Origin: Chloracidobacterium sp. UBA3360
GTDB taxonomy: Bacteria > Acidobacteriota > Blastocatellia > Pyrinomonadales > Pyrinomonadaceae
Length of the DNA: 20,103 bases
NCBI GenBank assembly: GCA_002360555.1
Contig: DEQS01000092.1
Coordinates: forward strand, 1 to 20,103
Reading direction: 5' to 3'
Translations under genes and position numbers: made by a program
Shown here: piece by piece, positions 1 through 8,096 of the stretch
Numbering within the stretch: the first letter of the stretch is position 1
Layout: every line of letters begins with the position of its first letter
The notes under the pieces: generated by a model
What the model saw: only the letters and a program-made list of their open reading frames with translations
Database searches by the model: none
Told to the model about the DNA's origin: nothing

Positions 1-1452
1 CTCGTCGGTGCGGATTACGGAGCTCTCGGCGTGCTAGACCAGTCCGGGAAACGCATTTCGCTCGAAACGTTCAAATCGGCTGAGGGTATCAAGCTGGGCA
101 AGATGCTCAAGATGTTTGACCAGTACGACAAGGGCGTCGATATCGATTCGTTTACGACGCTCGGCAATATACTGAGAGACGGCAAGACCCTAAAGCTGGT
201 CGATTCCGAAATGCCGCTGACGATACGGCTCTTTTTTAACAAGATGCTTCGCGGCAAAGCCGCTCTAGTTGCACCGGTTCATGTTGGCGGCAAATCATTT
301 GGTTTGCTCGGTTTTGTTTGGAGCAAGGAAAGCAAGTTTGAGGATCACGACATCGCGCTTATCGAAGGCATCGCCGACCAGATCGGCACCGCACTTGAGC
401 GCGACCAGCTTTCGACCGAGGTCATGCGGCTCAAGAGCCAGCTACATCAACGACAGAGCGAGATCATCGGCCAGGCACCCGCGATCCGTCGAGCGATCGA
501 GCTGGGGCTAAATGTCGCCGACACCAGCACTACGGTTCTCGTGCTTGGCGAATCCGGGACCGGTAAAGAGCTTATTGCCAACCTGATCCATTACAATTCG
601 GGCCGCGAGGGCAAGCCTTTTGTAAAGATAAACTGCGGTGCGATACCCGAAACTCTGCTCGAATCGGAGCTGTTTGGCCACGAAAAAGGCGCGTTTACCG
701 ATGCCCGCAACCAGCGGATCGGCCGTTTCGAAGAGGCCAACGGCGGCACGCTTTTCCTCGATGAGATCGGCGAGATGTCTCTGCAAGCACAGGTCAAACT
801 GCTCCGCGTGCTGCAGGATGGCGAATTTACCCGCGTAGGCGGCAAACACGTCGTCAAAACGGATGTCCGCGTAATTGCGGCGACCAATTCCGATCTCGCA
901 ATAGCGATCGATAGCGGGGCGTTTAGAAAAGATCTTTACTATCGCCTGTCGGTCTTTCCTATCTCGCTGCCGCCGCTTCGTGAGCGGGTCGAGGATATCA
1001 ACCTGCTCGTCTTTCATTTTCTCGAAAGCTATAAATCCAAATCGGGCCGTTTTGTCTCCGGCATTTCAAAAGAGGCGATGCGTGCTCTCGTAAATTACGA
1101 TTGGCCGGGCAATGTCCGTGAGCTTGAAAATGCTATTGAGCGGGCTGTCATCATCGCGTCGGGCCGCCAGATCGAGCTTGACGACCTGCCCGAGGCGATC
1201 GGCCGCACGGCAAATCAAGCCTTTGCCCATGCACGTGAGGCCCGCGCGACCGCTGCCGGGCTCGGCAACGCAATTGGCATCCAGATCGAGCTGCCATCGG
1301 CGATGGACGAGATCGAAAAACAGGTCATAGAGGCAACGCTCGATTACACCGAGGGCGACAAATCGCACGCCGCACGCCTGTTGAACATCGGGCGAAAAAC
1401 GCTGTATCGTAAGCTGGAACAATACGAATCCGAACAAGGTCAACCGTCCTGA
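1..1452 (+). CDS. Sigma-54-dependent transcriptional activator (GAF + AAA+ + Fis HTH), 5' end cut
   Basis: This is an enhancer-binding activator that would use ATP hydrolysis to remodel sigma-54 RNA polymerase. The frame is open to base 1 and reads LVGADYGALG before the GTG at 31, so the gene is 5'-partial and that GTG is not taken as the start. Counting from base 1, a GAF-type sensory region covers about residues 1-145. The AAA+ domain follows, with Walker A GESGTGKE (183-190), a GAFTGA-loop variant reading GAFTDA (230-235) and Walker B GGTLFLDEI (about 248-256). A Fis-type helix-turn-helix (SHAARLLNIGRKTLYRKLEQY, split here as SHAARLLNIG and RKTLYRKLEQY) ends the protein. The GAF signal and the target genes cannot be read from the sequence, and an N-terminal FHA or further GAF domain may lie outside the window. 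One base separates its stop from the next gene. Confidence 0.95.
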   Translation, partial: LVGADYGALGVLDQSGKRISLETFKSAEGIKLGKMLKMFDQYDKGVDIDSFTTLGNILRDGKTLKLVDSEMPLTIRLFFNKMLRGKAALVAPVHVGGKSFGLLGFVWSKESKFEDHDIALIEGIADQIGTALERDQLSTEVMRLKSQLHQRQSEIIGQAPAIRRAIELGLNVADTSTTVLVLGESGTGKELIANLIHYNSGREGKPFVKINCGAIPETLLESELFGHEKGAFTDARNQRIGRFEEANGGTLFLDEIGEMSLQAQVKLLRVLQDGEFTRVGGKHVVKTDVRVIAATNSDLAIAIDSGAFRKDLYYRLSVFPISLPPLRERVEDINLLVFHFLESYKSKSGRFVSGISKEAMRALVNYDWPGNVRELENAIERAVIIASGRQIELDDLPEAIGRTANQAFAHAREARATAAGLGNAIGIQIELPSAMDEIEKQVIEATLDYTEGDKSHAARLLNIGRKTLYRKLEQYESEQGQPS

Positions 1453-1453
1453 T

Positions 1454-2158
1454 ATGAACAAATTCCTGACCGCACGCTGGAAAGACTTGATAATGGCCAA
1501 CTACGAAGTTGACCCATCTTTGCTCGCGAGCCGAGTGCCCCGCGGCACCGAGATCGACCTTTTTGAAGGCAAATGTTTTGTCAGTCTGGTCGGTTTTATG
1601 TTTCTCGACACGCGTGTCTTGGGTTTGCCGATACCATTTCACGTCAATTTCGAAGAGGTCAATCTTCGCTACTACGTCAAACGCGAGACTGGCGACGAGA
1701 CGCGTCGGGCCGTGTGTTTTGTAAAGGAGATCGTGCCGCGTTTTGCTATCGCTGCGGTCGCCAGAACGATGTACGGCGAACCCTACGAATGCTGGTCGAT
1801 GGACCACGACCGCACCGAAACCACCGTTTCCTACGACTGGTCAAAAAGCGGTTGTAAAAATCATCTCGGCGTCGAGATCGACGAAAGCGTCGGCGTCCCT
1901 GACGAAAGTTCGCACGGCGAATTTATCATCGAACACTATTGGGGCTACACCGAGCGAGGCCGCGGCCGAGTCGATGAATACAAAGTCGAGCATCCGAAAT
2001 GGGAGCTATTCTCCGTCAAAAATGAGCTGATCGATGTTGATTTTGCGGGAACATACGGCGACGAGTTTGGCTTTCTAACGAATCAAAAACCGTATTCTGT
2101 ATTGCTTGCAAAAGGTTCCGAAATATCGGTTTACAAAGGTAAACAAATTTCTGCTTAA
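1454..2158 (+). CDS. DUF2071 family protein (YqjF-like), unknown function
   Basis: This 234-residue protein belongs to the DUF2071 (COG3361, YqjF-like) family, whose biochemical role is not established. The family signature is clear: FLTARWKDLIMANYEVDP near the N-terminus, then RVPRGTEIDLF, SLVGFMFLDTRVLG and FEEVNLRYYVKR. I chose the ATG at 1454 because the FLTA-W start is conserved in the family; the internal ATG at 1493 would remove it. The start lies one base after the sigma-54 activator stop, so the two are probably cotranscribed and translationally coupled. No signal peptide or membrane segment is evident, so a cytosolic protein is likely. Whether the activator controls this gene is unknown. 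Confidence 0.88.
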   Translation: MNKFLTARWKDLIMANYEVDPSLLASRVPRGTEIDLFEGKCFVSLVGFMFLDTRVLGLPIPFHVNFEEVNLRYYVKRETGDETRRAVCFVKEIVPRFAIAAVARTMYGEPYECWSMDHDRTETTVSYDWSKSGCKNHLGVEIDESVGVPDESSHGEFIIEHYWGYTERGRGRVDEYKVEHPKWELFSVKNELIDVDFAGTYGDEFGFLTNQKPYSVLLAKGSEISVYKGKQISA

Positions 2159-2200
2159 CTTAATTCTTCCTTTGTGGTCTTTGCAGCTTTGCGTTAAAAA
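2159..2200 (+). repeat. CTTTGyG short-period repeat upstream of folA
   Basis: Three CTTTG units start at 2170, 2179 and 2187 (spacings 9 and 8), followed by GTTAAAAATTTCTT and the folA ATG at 2207. On the other strand the units read GCAAAG or ACAAAG. The element fills most of the gap between the DUF2071 stop and folA and leaves no visible Shine-Dalgarno. The same polarity and placement recur upstream of the aldehyde dehydrogenase and xthA genes. It is a one-armed array without an inverted partner. Confidence 0.6.
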
Positions 2201-2206
2201 TTTCTT

Positions 2207-2680
2207 ATGATCATCGGTATCGTCGCCATCGCAAAAAACTTCGCCATTGGCAGGGGCGGCAAGCTGCCGTGGCACTATTCCGCTGACTTAAAATTTTTTA
2301 AGGAAACTACAACTGGAAATGCCGTCGTAATGGGTGCAAACACCTGGCGGTCGATCGGCAGGCCGCTGCCTAACAGGCTTAATATCGTACTCAGCCGCTC
2401 CGGCAAAATCGAGACTCCCGACGATGTCGTAAAGCTCAACAACAAACAAGCCGTCATTGATCTTGCAGAAAAGGCTAAGGGCAATATCTATATCATCGGC
2501 GGGGCTCAGGTCTATCGCGATCTGGCCGACATCATCGATAAATGGATAGTCACGGAGATACCGATTACGGTGGATGACGCCGATACATTTATGCCGGAGG
2601 ATTTTCTTGATGGGTTTGAACCCGAACAAACGATCGATCTCGGCGATGAACTGACGGTCAAAATACTGCATCGCAGATAA
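2207..2680 (+). CDS. folA: Dihydrofolate reductase
   Basis: This enzyme reduces dihydrofolate to tetrahydrofolate with NADPH in the cytosol, supplying one-carbon units for thymidylate, purines and methionine. At 157 residues it has the usual bacterial chromosomal length. Family landmarks are in order: IGIVAIAKNFAIG, KLPWHYSADLKFF with the substrate-binding Asp27 as in E. coli, the NADPH-binding run MGANTWRSIGRPLPNRLNIVLSR, and IYIIGGAQVY near residue 100. No thymidylate synthase lies beside it, although folA and thyA are often paired in bacteria. The start is fixed by the conserved N-terminus. No Shine-Dalgarno is visible, because a CTTTG repeat element occupies the upstream region. Confidence 0.97.
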   Translation: MIIGIVAIAKNFAIGRGGKLPWHYSADLKFFKETTTGNAVVMGANTWRSIGRPLPNRLNIVLSRSGKIETPDDVVKLNNKQAVIDLAEKAKGNIYIIGGAQVYRDLADIIDKWIVTEIPITVDDADTFMPEDFLDGFEPEQTIDLGDELTVKILHRR

Positions 2681-2725
2681 AATTGGTGTAAGATAATCGC
2701 AAATTGCAGACGGGAGAATTTGCTT

Positions 2726-3022
2726 ATGATGGGCGGCAGAACTTGGGACGATTGGATCGAAGAATACTCTGAGAGCCATCAGCACCCGATCAACAAATTA
2801 ACGCATCAATTTGGTATACCGATGATCGCTCTGTCGCTCTTGATGATACCCGTTTCTTTTTTTGTCACAGGTGCGTGGCGTGTTGCTCTCGGCCTGTTTG
2901 TCGTTGGCTGGATTCTGCAATTCATCGGCCACTATTTCGAAGGCAAACCGCCTGAGTTTATGAAAGATTACCGATTCCTGTTTGTCGGCATGCGCTGGTG
3001 GATGAAAAAAACGTTTGGTTAA
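2726..3022 (+). CDS. Mpo1-like / DUF962 membrane protein
   Basis: This small integral membrane protein belongs to the DUF962 family, which includes yeast Mpo1, an iron-dependent dioxygenase that alpha-oxidises 2-hydroxy fatty acids. Family features visible are YSESHQHPINKLTHQFGIP with conserved His and Asn, and WILQFIGHYFEGKPPEF with the second conserved His. Two hydrophobic segments (MIALSLLMIPVSFFV and WRVALGLFVVGWIL) fit membrane insertion. I start at the ATG at 2726 rather than the upstream TTG because GGGAGA (2712-2717) sits 8 bases before it; the ATG at 2729 is equally possible. The enzymatic role in bacteria is inferred by family only. It lies between folA and a sugar kinase, neither obviously related. 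Confidence 0.85.
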   Translation: MMGGRTWDDWIEEYSESHQHPINKLTHQFGIPMIALSLLMIPVSFFVTGAWRVALGLFVVGWILQFIGHYFEGKPPEFMKDYRFLFVGMRWWMKKTFG

Positions 3023-3047
3023 AGGAATTCCCTGACACCCTTCTACG

Positions 3048-4388
3048 GTGGAAAAATCCCTCATCTTAGCTCTTGATATCGGCACATCGAGTGTCCGTGC
3101 GTCTATTTTTAACGACGCAGCCGAACCCCTTCGCGGGATGTCGGTCAAGATCGAACGCACCCTCGATACGACAAACGACGGCGGATCAGAGATCAATGCG
3201 GACGAGGCATTTGCGCAAGTCGTTGCCGCCATCGACGCCCTGCTCGATAAAACAAAAAATCTAAAAGGCGATATTACCCATGTTGCGTCATGTTCATTTT
3301 GGCACAGCCTAATCGGCATCGATACCAAGGGCAAGCCAACGACAAAAGTGCTGGGCTGGGCAGATACCCGCAGCCGTGAATATTCGGGCGTGCTCAAGAA
3401 ACGTTTTGATGAAACGGAAACGCACAACCGCACCGGTGCCCATTTTCACTCTAGCTTTTGGCCCGCAAAATTGCTCTGGTTCAAAAACGAGCGGCCTGAT
3501 GTTTTCGCAAAGACGGCAAAGTGGCTGTCGTTTAGCGACTATGTCGCTCTAAAGCTCTTTGGCACCGCCACGACGAGTGTCTCGATGGCATCGGGAACCG
3601 GCATTTTTAATATTCGAAAATGTAAGTGGGATGCAAAATTGCTCAGGGCTCTCAAGATCTCACGGGACAATTTGCCGAAAATATCCGAGACCGACTCCGC
3701 CACTTCCAAACTAAACAAAAACTTCGCAAAGCGTTGGCCGCGTCTAGCTACTGCTCAGTGGTTCCCTGCGATCGCCGATGGTGCCGCGGATCACATCGGG
3801 TCATGCGGGTTTGGTAAATCCAAAGCGAGCCTAATGGTCGGAACGTCCGCAGCCATGCGTGTCGCATATCGCGGCGAACCGCCGGCTAAGATACCCGACG
3901 GGCTGTGGTGTTATCGAGTCGATCGCACTAGCGTGATACTCGGCGGGGCCCTGTCAGACGGCGGCAATCTATATTCGCTAATAAAAGAGCGGTTTCATCT
4001 TCCGGCAGATACGGACAAATTGCTTTTATCGCGAGAGGCTCCCGATGACCTCGTCGTCATCCCTTTCTTTTTTGGCGAACGCAGCACCGGCTACGACGAA
4101 AATGCCCGCGGAGCCATCATTGGGCTCACCGCTACGCACGACGGCATCGATGTTTTGCTCGCTGCGATGGAGGGCGTCGCATTTCGGCTCGATGACATCT
4201 ATCGGCGGCTAAAAAAGGTCGCAAAGATCACTGATATTGTCGCCTCGGGCGGTGCTTTGCGTGATTCACCCGTCTGGACTGACATCATTGCGAGCGTGCT
4301 CGGTGAAAAATTGGCCATAAATGACACGCCCGAGGCATCTTCGCGCGGTGCGGTTTTGCTTGCACTCGAAACTACTGGCAAAATGTAA
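3048..4388 (+). CDS. FGGY-family carbohydrate kinase (gluconokinase/xylulokinase-like)
   Basis: This kinase would phosphorylate a sugar or sugar acid with ATP in the cytosol. The FGGY fold is shown by the N-terminal phosphate-binding strand LALDIGTSSVRASIF, the substrate-side motif AHFHSSFWPAKLLWF, the acidic motif ADGAADHIGSCGFG (Asp244 or Asp248 as the likely catalytic base), and the C-terminal ATP-domain glycine motifs MVGTSAAMRV and VASGGALRDSP. At 446 residues it is somewhat shorter than typical gluconokinases or xylulokinases (about 490-510). The GTG at 3048 is the only start that keeps the conserved N-terminus, and it has no good Shine-Dalgarno. Transketolase follows 41 bases downstream, which favours a pentose phosphate or gluconate substrate, but the sequence alone does not settle which. 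Confidence 0.88.
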   Translation: MEKSLILALDIGTSSVRASIFNDAAEPLRGMSVKIERTLDTTNDGGSEINADEAFAQVVAAIDALLDKTKNLKGDITHVASCSFWHSLIGIDTKGKPTTKVLGWADTRSREYSGVLKKRFDETETHNRTGAHFHSSFWPAKLLWFKNERPDVFAKTAKWLSFSDYVALKLFGTATTSVSMASGTGIFNIRKCKWDAKLLRALKISRDNLPKISETDSATSKLNKNFAKRWPRLATAQWFPAIADGAADHIGSCGFGKSKASLMVGTSAAMRVAYRGEPPAKIPDGLWCYRVDRTSVILGGALSDGGNLYSLIKERFHLPADTDKLLLSREAPDDLVVIPFFFGERSTGYDENARGAIIGLTATHDGIDVLLAAMEGVAFRLDDIYRRLKKVAKITDIVASGGALRDSPVWTDIIASVLGEKLAINDTPEASSRGAVLLALETTGKM

Positions 4389-4429
4389 TTTACCGACCCA
4401 AAATTTACGCGCTTCTAAGAACAAACAAA

Positions 4430-6451
4430 ATGACGATTTCAAGATCAGAACTCGACCAACTCTGTATCAACACCATCCGCACGCTCTCGATCGATGCGAT
4501 CCAAAAGGCAAATTCCGGCCACCCCGGACTGCCCCTCGGAATGGCTCCGGCGGCTTATGTGCTGTGGACAAAGTTCCTAAGGCATAACCCGAAAAACCCA
4601 AAATGGTTTGGCCGTGATCGGTTTTTGTTGAGCGGCGGACATGGGTCGATGCTGATCTACAGCCTGCTGCACCTGACCGGCTACGACCTGTCGATGGACG
4701 AGATCAAGCGGTTTCGCCAACTGCACTCAAAAACGCCGGGACACCCTGAAAACATCATGACCGCCGGGGTCGAGGTCACGACCGGACCGCTCGGACAGGG
4801 TTTTGCAAACGGCGTCGGTATGGGCATCGCACAGGCTCATCTTGCCGCGAGATTTAACAAACGCGGCTTTCCCGTTGCCGACGGTTATATCTACTGCATT
4901 TGCTCGGACGGCGATCTGATGGAGGGCGTCAGTTACGAAGCCGCCTCGATGGCCGGACATCTCAAGCTCGGAAACCTAATTTATCTCTACGACGACAACC
5001 GGATCACGATCGACGGCTCGACCGACCTTGCCTTTACCGAAGACACAACCAAGCGTTTTCAAGCCGCCGGTTGGCACGTCTCCGACGTAAAAGACGGCAA
5101 TGACCTAAAAGCCATCGAGGCCGCGATCAAGGACGCTCAAAAGGTAAAGGATAAGCCTTCGCTGATCCGCGTCCACACGATCATCGGTTTCGGGATGCCA
5201 AAACAAGGCACGAGCAAGGCACACTCCGACGCTCCCGGCGAAGAAGCCGTCCGCGAGACCAAACGAAATCTTGGCTGGCCGGAAAACAAGAGCTTTTACG
5301 TTCCAAAAGAGGCTCTCGCGCATTTCCGCCAAGCTGTAAAAACAGGTGCAACGCTTGAAAAAGACTGGAACGAAACGGTCAAGAAGTACGAGAAAGCAAA
5401 TCCCGAGCTCGGTGCGGCGTTCAAAAGCATTCGTAGCTCAGAGTTGCCCGCTGGTTGGGAAAAAAGCTTGCCGAAATTTGAAGACGTCGAGGCAAAAGCC
5501 ACCCGTGCGTACAGCGGCGATGTGATAAACGCGATCGCCGATGCTCTGCCGAGCCTCGTCGGCGGGTCGGCCGATCTCAAACCGTCAAACAACACCTACA
5601 TCAATTCGTCCGCCGACATTCAGGCCGGGCGTTACGAAAACCGCAATATCCACTACGGCATCCGCGAACACGCGATGGGCTCGGCGATGAACGGCATGGC
5701 GTTGTTTGGCAGCGTGATACCGTTTGGCGGGACGTTTCAGACGTTTTCGGATTATATGCGTCCCGCAATTCGGCTCGCGGCACTGTCTAACATTCAAACG
5801 ATATTTGTCTTTACACACGACTCGATCGGGCTTGGCGAAGACGGCCCGACGCACCAGTCGGTCGAGCACATCGCCGCCATGCGAGCGATCCCAAATCTCG
5901 CCGTCATCCGCCCATGTGACGCCCACGAGACACGCGAAGCTTGGGCCGCCGCGATTCGTAGGCAACACGCCCCGACCGCATTTGCTCTGTCTAGGCAGAA
6001 AGTCGCCCTCATAGACCGCAAAAAACACGCCTCAGCATCGGGCCTGCACAAAGGTGCCTACATCCTCGCCGAAGCGGAAACCAAGGCGGGCAAAGCAACC
6101 ACGCCAAAACTGATCCTAATAGCAACCGGCTCCGAAGTCGGCCTCGCAATGGAAGCCCGAGAAAAGTTAAATGCCGCAGGCACCCCGACCCGCGTCGTCT
6201 CAATGCCATGCTGGGAATTTTTCGATGCTCAAAACGCCAAATACAAAGAAGATGTCTTACCAGCCAAAGTCACCGCCCGCCTCGCTATCGAAGCCGGCGT
6301 TTCACAAGGCTGGCACAAATACGTCGGCGACAAAGGCGATGTGCTCTGCGTGGATAAATTTGGCACTTCCGCCCCGGCTGAGGATGTGTTCCGCGACTAT
6401 GGATTTACGGTCGCAAATGTCATCAAGAAAGCCGCGAATCTTTTCAAATAG
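4430..6451 (+). CDS. tkt: Transketolase
   Basis: This thiamine-diphosphate enzyme transfers two-carbon ketol units between sugar phosphates in the non-oxidative pentose phosphate pathway. At 673 residues it is full length. It shows SGHPGLPLG (His31), the TPP/metal motif SDGDLMEGVSYEA (159 onward) followed by YLYDDNRITIDG, HSDAPG, and the cofactor-activating Glu413 in HYGIREHAMGSAMNG. The pyrimidine domain motif THDSIGLGEDGPTHQ and the C-terminal domain ending near FGTSAPAEDVFRDYGF are also present. It follows the FGGY kinase and abuts the next gene with no spacer, so the three are probably one transcription unit. Confidence 0.97.
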   Translation: MTISRSELDQLCINTIRTLSIDAIQKANSGHPGLPLGMAPAAYVLWTKFLRHNPKNPKWFGRDRFLLSGGHGSMLIYSLLHLTGYDLSMDEIKRFRQLHSKTPGHPENIMTAGVEVTTGPLGQGFANGVGMGIAQAHLAARFNKRGFPVADGYIYCICSDGDLMEGVSYEAASMAGHLKLGNLIYLYDDNRITIDGSTDLAFTEDTTKRFQAAGWHVSDVKDGNDLKAIEAAIKDAQKVKDKPSLIRVHTIIGFGMPKQGTSKAHSDAPGEEAVRETKRNLGWPENKSFYVPKEALAHFRQAVKTGATLEKDWNETVKKYEKANPELGAAFKSIRSSELPAGWEKSLPKFEDVEAKATRAYSGDVINAIADALPSLVGGSADLKPSNNTYINSSADIQAGRYENRNIHYGIREHAMGSAMNGMALFGSVIPFGGTFQTFSDYMRPAIRLAALSNIQTIFVFTHDSIGLGEDGPTHQSVEHIAAMRAIPNLAVIRPCDAHETREAWAAAIRRQHAPTAFALSRQKVALIDRKKHASASGLHKGAYILAEAETKAGKATTPKLILIATGSEVGLAMEAREKLNAAGTPTRVVSMPCWEFFDAQNAKYKEDVLPAKVTARLAIEAGVSQGWHKYVGDKGDVLCVDKFGTSAPAEDVFRDYGFTVANVIKKAANLFK

Positions 6452-7573
6452 ATGGACCTATCGTCGCTCAAAACACCGTCGTTGCTGCTCGATATTTATC
6501 GGGTAAGAAAGAATGCCGGGCGAATAAGCGACATTGCAACGAGCAACGGAGCACGTCTGCGGCCTCACATTAAAACCCACAAATGTATCGAGGTCGCAAA
6601 GACCCAGACCGCCGGACATAACGGTGCGATCACGGTTTCGACACTGGCTGAGGCTCGGGCGTTTTCGGAAAATGGGTTCACCGATATTACCTATGCGGTG
6701 CCGATCGAGCGCGGGAAGTTTGACGAGGCTATTGAGTTCATACGCAATGGCGTCAAACTGAACCTGCTAACGGACAATGCTGAAACTGTAAAACACCTCG
6801 ATGATGCCGCCGGACGAGCGGGCTTGAGATTTGACGTTTTTGTGAAGATCGATTGCGGCACGCACCGTGTCGGCGTCGAACCACATACGTCTGAGGCCGT
6901 CGATATTCCGCGTCAGATCTCCGATGCAAAGAACCTCACTTTTGGCGGTATCCTTACTCACGCCGGACATTCGTACGACGTTAAGAGTGTCGAAGAAATG
7001 AAGACCATCGCCCGTCATGAGCGCGACGTTATGGTCGAGCTTGCGGCGAGGCTTCGCGGTATGGGTATTGAGGTCCCGACCGTCAGCATCGGCTCGACGC
7101 CGACGATTAATCACATCGACCATCTCGATGGAATTGACGAGGTACGGCCCGGAAATTACATCTTTTTTGACAACTATCAGGCGACGCTTGGGAGCTGCGG
7201 GTTTGATGATTGTGCATTGACGGTGCTGGCGGCGGTCGTGCACCGAGATCCCTCGCGGCGAAAGCTGGTCATTGACGCTGGCGGCATCGCCATGTCAAAA
7301 GATCGCGGCCCGACACATCTCGACGAGACATGCGGCTATGGCCGCGTGCTCGATCTAGACGGTGTTGATACCGGTATGCGGCTTGGTTCGCTTTCGCAAG
7401 AACACGGCGTCATCCACGCCGACGACAACAGCATTTTTGACCGCTATCAGGTCGGCGACCGTGTCCGTATACTCGCAAATCACTCCTGCATGACCGCCGC
7501 CCAGCATTCGCATTACAATATTTTAGAGAACGGCGAGATCGTTGATAGATGGAAAATTCATACCGGATGGTAA
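6452..7573 (+). CDS. D-serine dehydratase-like / D-threonine aldolase-family fold-type III PLP enzyme
   Basis: This protein belongs to the alanine-racemase-fold PLP enzymes that include eukaryotic-type D-serine dehydratase (DSD1) and D-threonine aldolase. The PLP lysine is Lys41 in RPHIKTHK. Other family motifs are GAITVSTLAEARAF, VFVKIDCGTHRVGVE, HAGHSYD and VSIGSTPT. The C-terminal metal site reads ANHSCMTAAQ (His344, Cys346). In this superfamily a His/Cys pair is typical of zinc-dependent D-serine dehydratase, whereas D-threonine aldolases generally have His/Asp, so I favour a D-serine dehydratase-like activity that yields pyruvate and ammonia. Its ATG directly follows the transketolase stop with zero spacing, implying translational coupling. 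The native substrate is not proven. Confidence 0.85.
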   Translation: MDLSSLKTPSLLLDIYRVRKNAGRISDIATSNGARLRPHIKTHKCIEVAKTQTAGHNGAITVSTLAEARAFSENGFTDITYAVPIERGKFDEAIEFIRNGVKLNLLTDNAETVKHLDDAAGRAGLRFDVFVKIDCGTHRVGVEPHTSEAVDIPRQISDAKNLTFGGILTHAGHSYDVKSVEEMKTIARHERDVMVELAARLRGMGIEVPTVSIGSTPTINHIDHLDGIDEVRPGNYIFFDNYQATLGSCGFDDCALTVLAAVVHRDPSRRKLVIDAGGIAMSKDRGPTHLDETCGYGRVLDLDGVDTGMRLGSLSQEHGVIHADDNSIFDRYQVGDRVRILANHSCMTAAQHSHYNILENGEIVDRWKIHTGW

Positions 7574-7592
7574 GCCCTGCCGCGAAAACACT

Positions 7593-8090
7593 ATGTCAAT
7601 TAACGGCCTGATAAAACGTCAATTTTCAAATTCTTTTGATACGAACGGCTGGTTTGTCGCTACAAAAAACGCGCTCGACGGCGTCGATGTCGAAATGGCT
7701 TGCTGGAAACCAAATGGATCGGATGTCAACTGCATTTGGGAAACGCTGTCGCACCTGACCTATTACAACAACGCATATTTGCAGCGGTTTAAGGGCATCG
7801 CTTACGAATATGACATAGCGACGAACGACGAATCTTTCAGCACCGGCGAATACACCGAGGCCGAATGGCAGGCTGAGATCGCGCGGTTCGATTCGGTGAT
7901 GTCAGAATTTCGCGACCTGATCGACGCTGCGGACGAATCGAAATTTGGGGAACCGGTGTCGAATGAAAATCAAACAAAATGGGCGACGTTGATACTCAAC
8001 ATCGCCGCTCATAACGCTCACCATGGAGGCCAGATAGTGCTGCTCCGCAAGTTGCAGGGCAGTTGGGACCGTGCCAAAGGCGTCAGCTAA
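7593..8090 (+). CDS. DinB-family putative metal-dependent protein
   Basis: This is a four-helix-bundle DinB/YfiT-like protein of 165 residues. The family's metal-binding histidine triad is visible: one His in TLSHLTYYNNAYL and two in the C-terminal NIAAHNAHHGGQIVLLRKL. DinB-like proteins are mostly uncharacterised; some are thiol transferases (bacillithiol or mycothiol types), others of unknown role. I choose the ATG at 7593 because the protein then begins at the typical first helix. An upstream in-frame start at 7542 would overlap the PLP enzyme gene by 32 bases and add an unconserved-looking tail. The stop lies 6 bases from the convergent end of the multicystatin-like gene. A weak 5-bp stem between them has no T-run. 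Confidence 0.88.
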   Translation: MSINGLIKRQFSNSFDTNGWFVATKNALDGVDVEMACWKPNGSDVNCIWETLSHLTYYNNAYLQRFKGIAYEYDIATNDESFSTGEYTEAEWQAEIARFDSVMSEFRDLIDAADESKFGEPVSNENQTKWATLILNIAAHNAHHGGQIVLLRKLQGSWDRAKGVS

Positions 8091-8096
8091 CCTGCA

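Noticed and set aside
508..1017. A 169-codon antisense frame within the sigma-54 activator
   Set aside because: Shadow of the AAA+ domain coding frame; no recognisable motif.
7542..7592. Longer N-terminus for the DinB-family protein
   Set aside because: It would overlap the PLP enzyme gene by 32 bases and adds residues not typical of the family; the ATG at 7593 is better.
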